A stretch of DNA of 8,223 nt from an uncultured Erysipelotrichaceae bacterium (GTDB taxonomy: Bacteria; Bacillota_I; Bacilli_A; Erysipelotrichales; Erysipelotrichaceae), in NCBI GenBank assembly GCA_902782505.1, contig CACZNO010000158.1, forward strand, positions 1 to 8,223, given 5' to 3'. The notes below the pieces were generated by a model. That model worked only from the letters and a program-made list of their open reading frames with translations. It searched no databases and was not told where the DNA came from. The position numbers were made by a program, and so were the translations under genes. Within the stretch, counting starts at the first letter, position 1. Each line of letters opens with the position of its first letter. This document shows, piece by piece, positions 7,280-8,223 of this stretch.

Positions 7280-8223
7280 ATGGATGGAAGAGTAAATGTC
7301 CAGGTAATCAGTGTACGTGACCGCAAGGGCATCCTGCACGCAGTCTGTGCCGGCGCGAATCAGCCGCAGGAAAAAAGACCTTTGGCAATCGCGGTTCCGG
7401 TCGAAGATGAAACGGGAAACGTCGTACCGTTTTCCGGAATGATTTCCTTTGAAAAAGGCAGAGAGACCGCGGTATCTTTAGCGCGGCTGGTGTCGATGAT
7501 CATTCCTTCCTACAAGCCGGATATCCGGGTAGGAAACGTCGGAGGGAATACCTGTGTGATCCTGGTATCATCTCCCGGGGACAACCGTCCCTATTATTGC
7601 CCGGCCGATCCGGATGATTCGGATTCCCTGATCCTCGTCTATACTCTCTCCGATGACGATCTGAAAGAGCCCGAACCGGTCGCGGAACCGGAACCTGAAT
7701 CGGAGCCTGAACCGGAGCCGGAAGAAAACCCGGTCGATATCGCACTGGACCAGAAAGATCCGGAAGATCATCACGACGACGAACTGGAACCGGTGAAAGA
7801 ACCCGAAGAAAAGCCGGAAGAAGTCATTGAACAGCTCTTTGAACCGGAAGAGGAATACAAGGAGCCCGAACCGGAACTGATTCCGGAACCTGAACCGGAA
7901 CCTGCGCCGGAAATTGAACCGGAACCGGTTGCGGAGCCGGAAGAAAAGCCGTATGTTCCGTCGGAAATGTTCTTTGATATTGACGATGACGAAGAATTCC
8001 CTTTTGAGAGCCCGGCGCCGGAACGCACCATCGATCAGACTGAACCGGAGCCGGAACCGGAAATAATCGCGGAAGAGCCCGCGAAAACCGTCACGGAAAT
8101 CGTGGAAGAAACCGCTGAAACCGTAAAGGAAATCGCGGAAGATTTGACCGAAACACAGCCGGAAGAGGAATTTGAAGTTCCGGAAGAGGATGATTCGGAA
8201 ACGCTGCGTTTATTGGACGGCGC
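7280..8223 (+). CDS. Unrecognised protein with acidic Glu-Pro-rich tail, 3'-truncated
   Basis: I do not recognise this gene. The frame opens at ATG 7280 after a strong ribosome binding site and has no stop before the right edge, giving 314 codons seen. Residues 1-127 look like a compact mixed alpha/beta domain (begins MDGRVNVQVISVRD; Cys at 23, 92 and 107). There is no signal peptide or transmembrane segment in this part. Residues about 129-265 are low-complexity, dominated by Glu-Pro pairs with a few Val, Lys and Asp, and include a more hydrophobic island at 225-242 (YVPSEMFFDIDDDEEFPF). Residues 270-291 form a tandem 11-residue helical repeat. Such acidic Pro-rich stretches usually act as extended, disordered spacers. 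The sequence could continue into a membrane or wall anchor, or an enzymatic domain, beyond the edge. It has its own promoter candidate, 39 bases after rlmH. That it is a real gene is well supported; no function is proposed. Confidence 0.85.
   Translation, partial: MDGRVNVQVISVRDRKGILHAVCAGANQPQEKRPLAIAVPVEDETGNVVPFSGMISFEKGRETAVSLARLVSMIIPSYKPDIRVGNVGGNTCVILVSSPGDNRPYYCPADPDDSDSLILVYTLSDDDLKEPEPVAEPEPESEPEPEPEENPVDIALDQKDPEDHHDDELEPVKEPEEKPEEVIEQLFEPEEEYKEPEPELIPEPEPEPAPEIEPEPVAEPEEKPYVPSEMFFDIDDDEEFPFESPAPERTIDQTEPEPEPEIIAEEPAKTVTEIVEETAETVKEIAEDLTETQPEEEFEVPEEDDSETLRLLDG
7664..8068 (+). repeat. Degenerate Glu-Pro codon repeat (low complexity)
   Basis: Within the last gene, short runs of alternating Glu and Pro codons recur, densest at about 7667-7720, 7862-7940 and 8042-8061. 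The DNA repeat unit (GAACCG-like, six bases) is degenerate: GAA/GAG and CCG/CCT/CCC alternate. It is therefore not a pure microsatellite, and the pattern is kept at the protein level. Confidence 0.8.
8087..8152 (+). repeat. Tandem 33-base / 11-residue repeat
   Basis: Two adjacent 11-codon units, 8087-8119 and 8120-8152, encode TVTEIVEETAE and TVKEIAEDLTE (residues 270-280 and 281-291). Six of eleven residues are identical (T, V, E, I, E, E at positions 1, 2, 4, 5, 7 and 11). Both would form an amphipathic acidic helix. Confidence 0.65.

Noticed and set aside
7273..7320. Tiny 15-codon open frame starting just before the Glu-Pro-rich gene
   Set aside because: Its ATG is one base from the ribosome binding site, too close for initiation, and it overlaps a much better-placed start. 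A leader peptide is not supported.
7500..7774. Minus-strand frames rich in Arg and Pro or Arg and Phe
   Set aside because: They are further shadows of the same repeat-rich gene, with no start signals and extreme composition.
7771..8031. Minus-strand frame encoding a Ser-Gly-rich protein
   Set aside because: It is the reverse complement of the Glu-Pro codon repeat; repeated GAA/CCG codons read backwards give Ser and Gly. It has no independent support.
7664..8068. CRISPR-like or regulatory direct repeats
   Set aside because: The unit is six bases, degenerate and in frame with a coding sequence, with no spacers of constant length. It is a protein-level repeat.

Overview
The window is a gene-dense stretch of a Bacillota (Firmicutes) chromosome, with every gene on the + strand. 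The order DUF2232/YybS membrane protein, gdpP, rplI, dnaB is the arrangement known near the replication origin of Bacillus and relatives. The walJ-rlmH pair also sits near the origin in those genomes. The class cannot be fixed from sequence alone. The moderately GC-rich coding sequence together with this gene order would fit an Erysipelotrichia-like or clostridial lineage as well as Bacilli.

Layout: the 3' part of a yybS-like gene (2-670), gdpP (667-2652), rplI (2630-3076), dnaB (3090-4430), a membrane-anchored LysM-G5-M23 peptidase (4430-6022), walJ/yycJ (6024-6767), rlmH (6764-7240), and a gene cut by the right edge (7280-8223). The last gene encodes a short unrecognised N-terminal domain followed by a long, acidic Glu-Pro-rich tail. 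The first seven genes overlap or are separated by at most 13 bases, so they look like one translationally coupled transcription unit. The only clear gap is 39 bases (7241-7279). It holds a perfect TATAAT box and a strong ribosome binding site for the last gene. No stretch above 300 bases lacks a gene. I see no tRNA, rRNA, riboswitch, CRISPR array, insertion sequence or rho-independent terminator.

Together the operon mixes nucleotide signalling (GdpP degrades cyclic-di-AMP), ribosome components and maturation (L9, RlmH), replication (DnaB helicase) and cell-wall turnover (M23 peptidase; WalJ is associated with wall and division control in other Firmicutes). The points most worth a second look are the wall peptidase placed between dnaB and walJ where Bacillus carries purA and the walRKHI genes, the four cysteines confined to that peptidase's catalytic domain, and the unrecognised Glu-Pro-rich protein with a very short predicted leader and a tandem 11-residue repeat.
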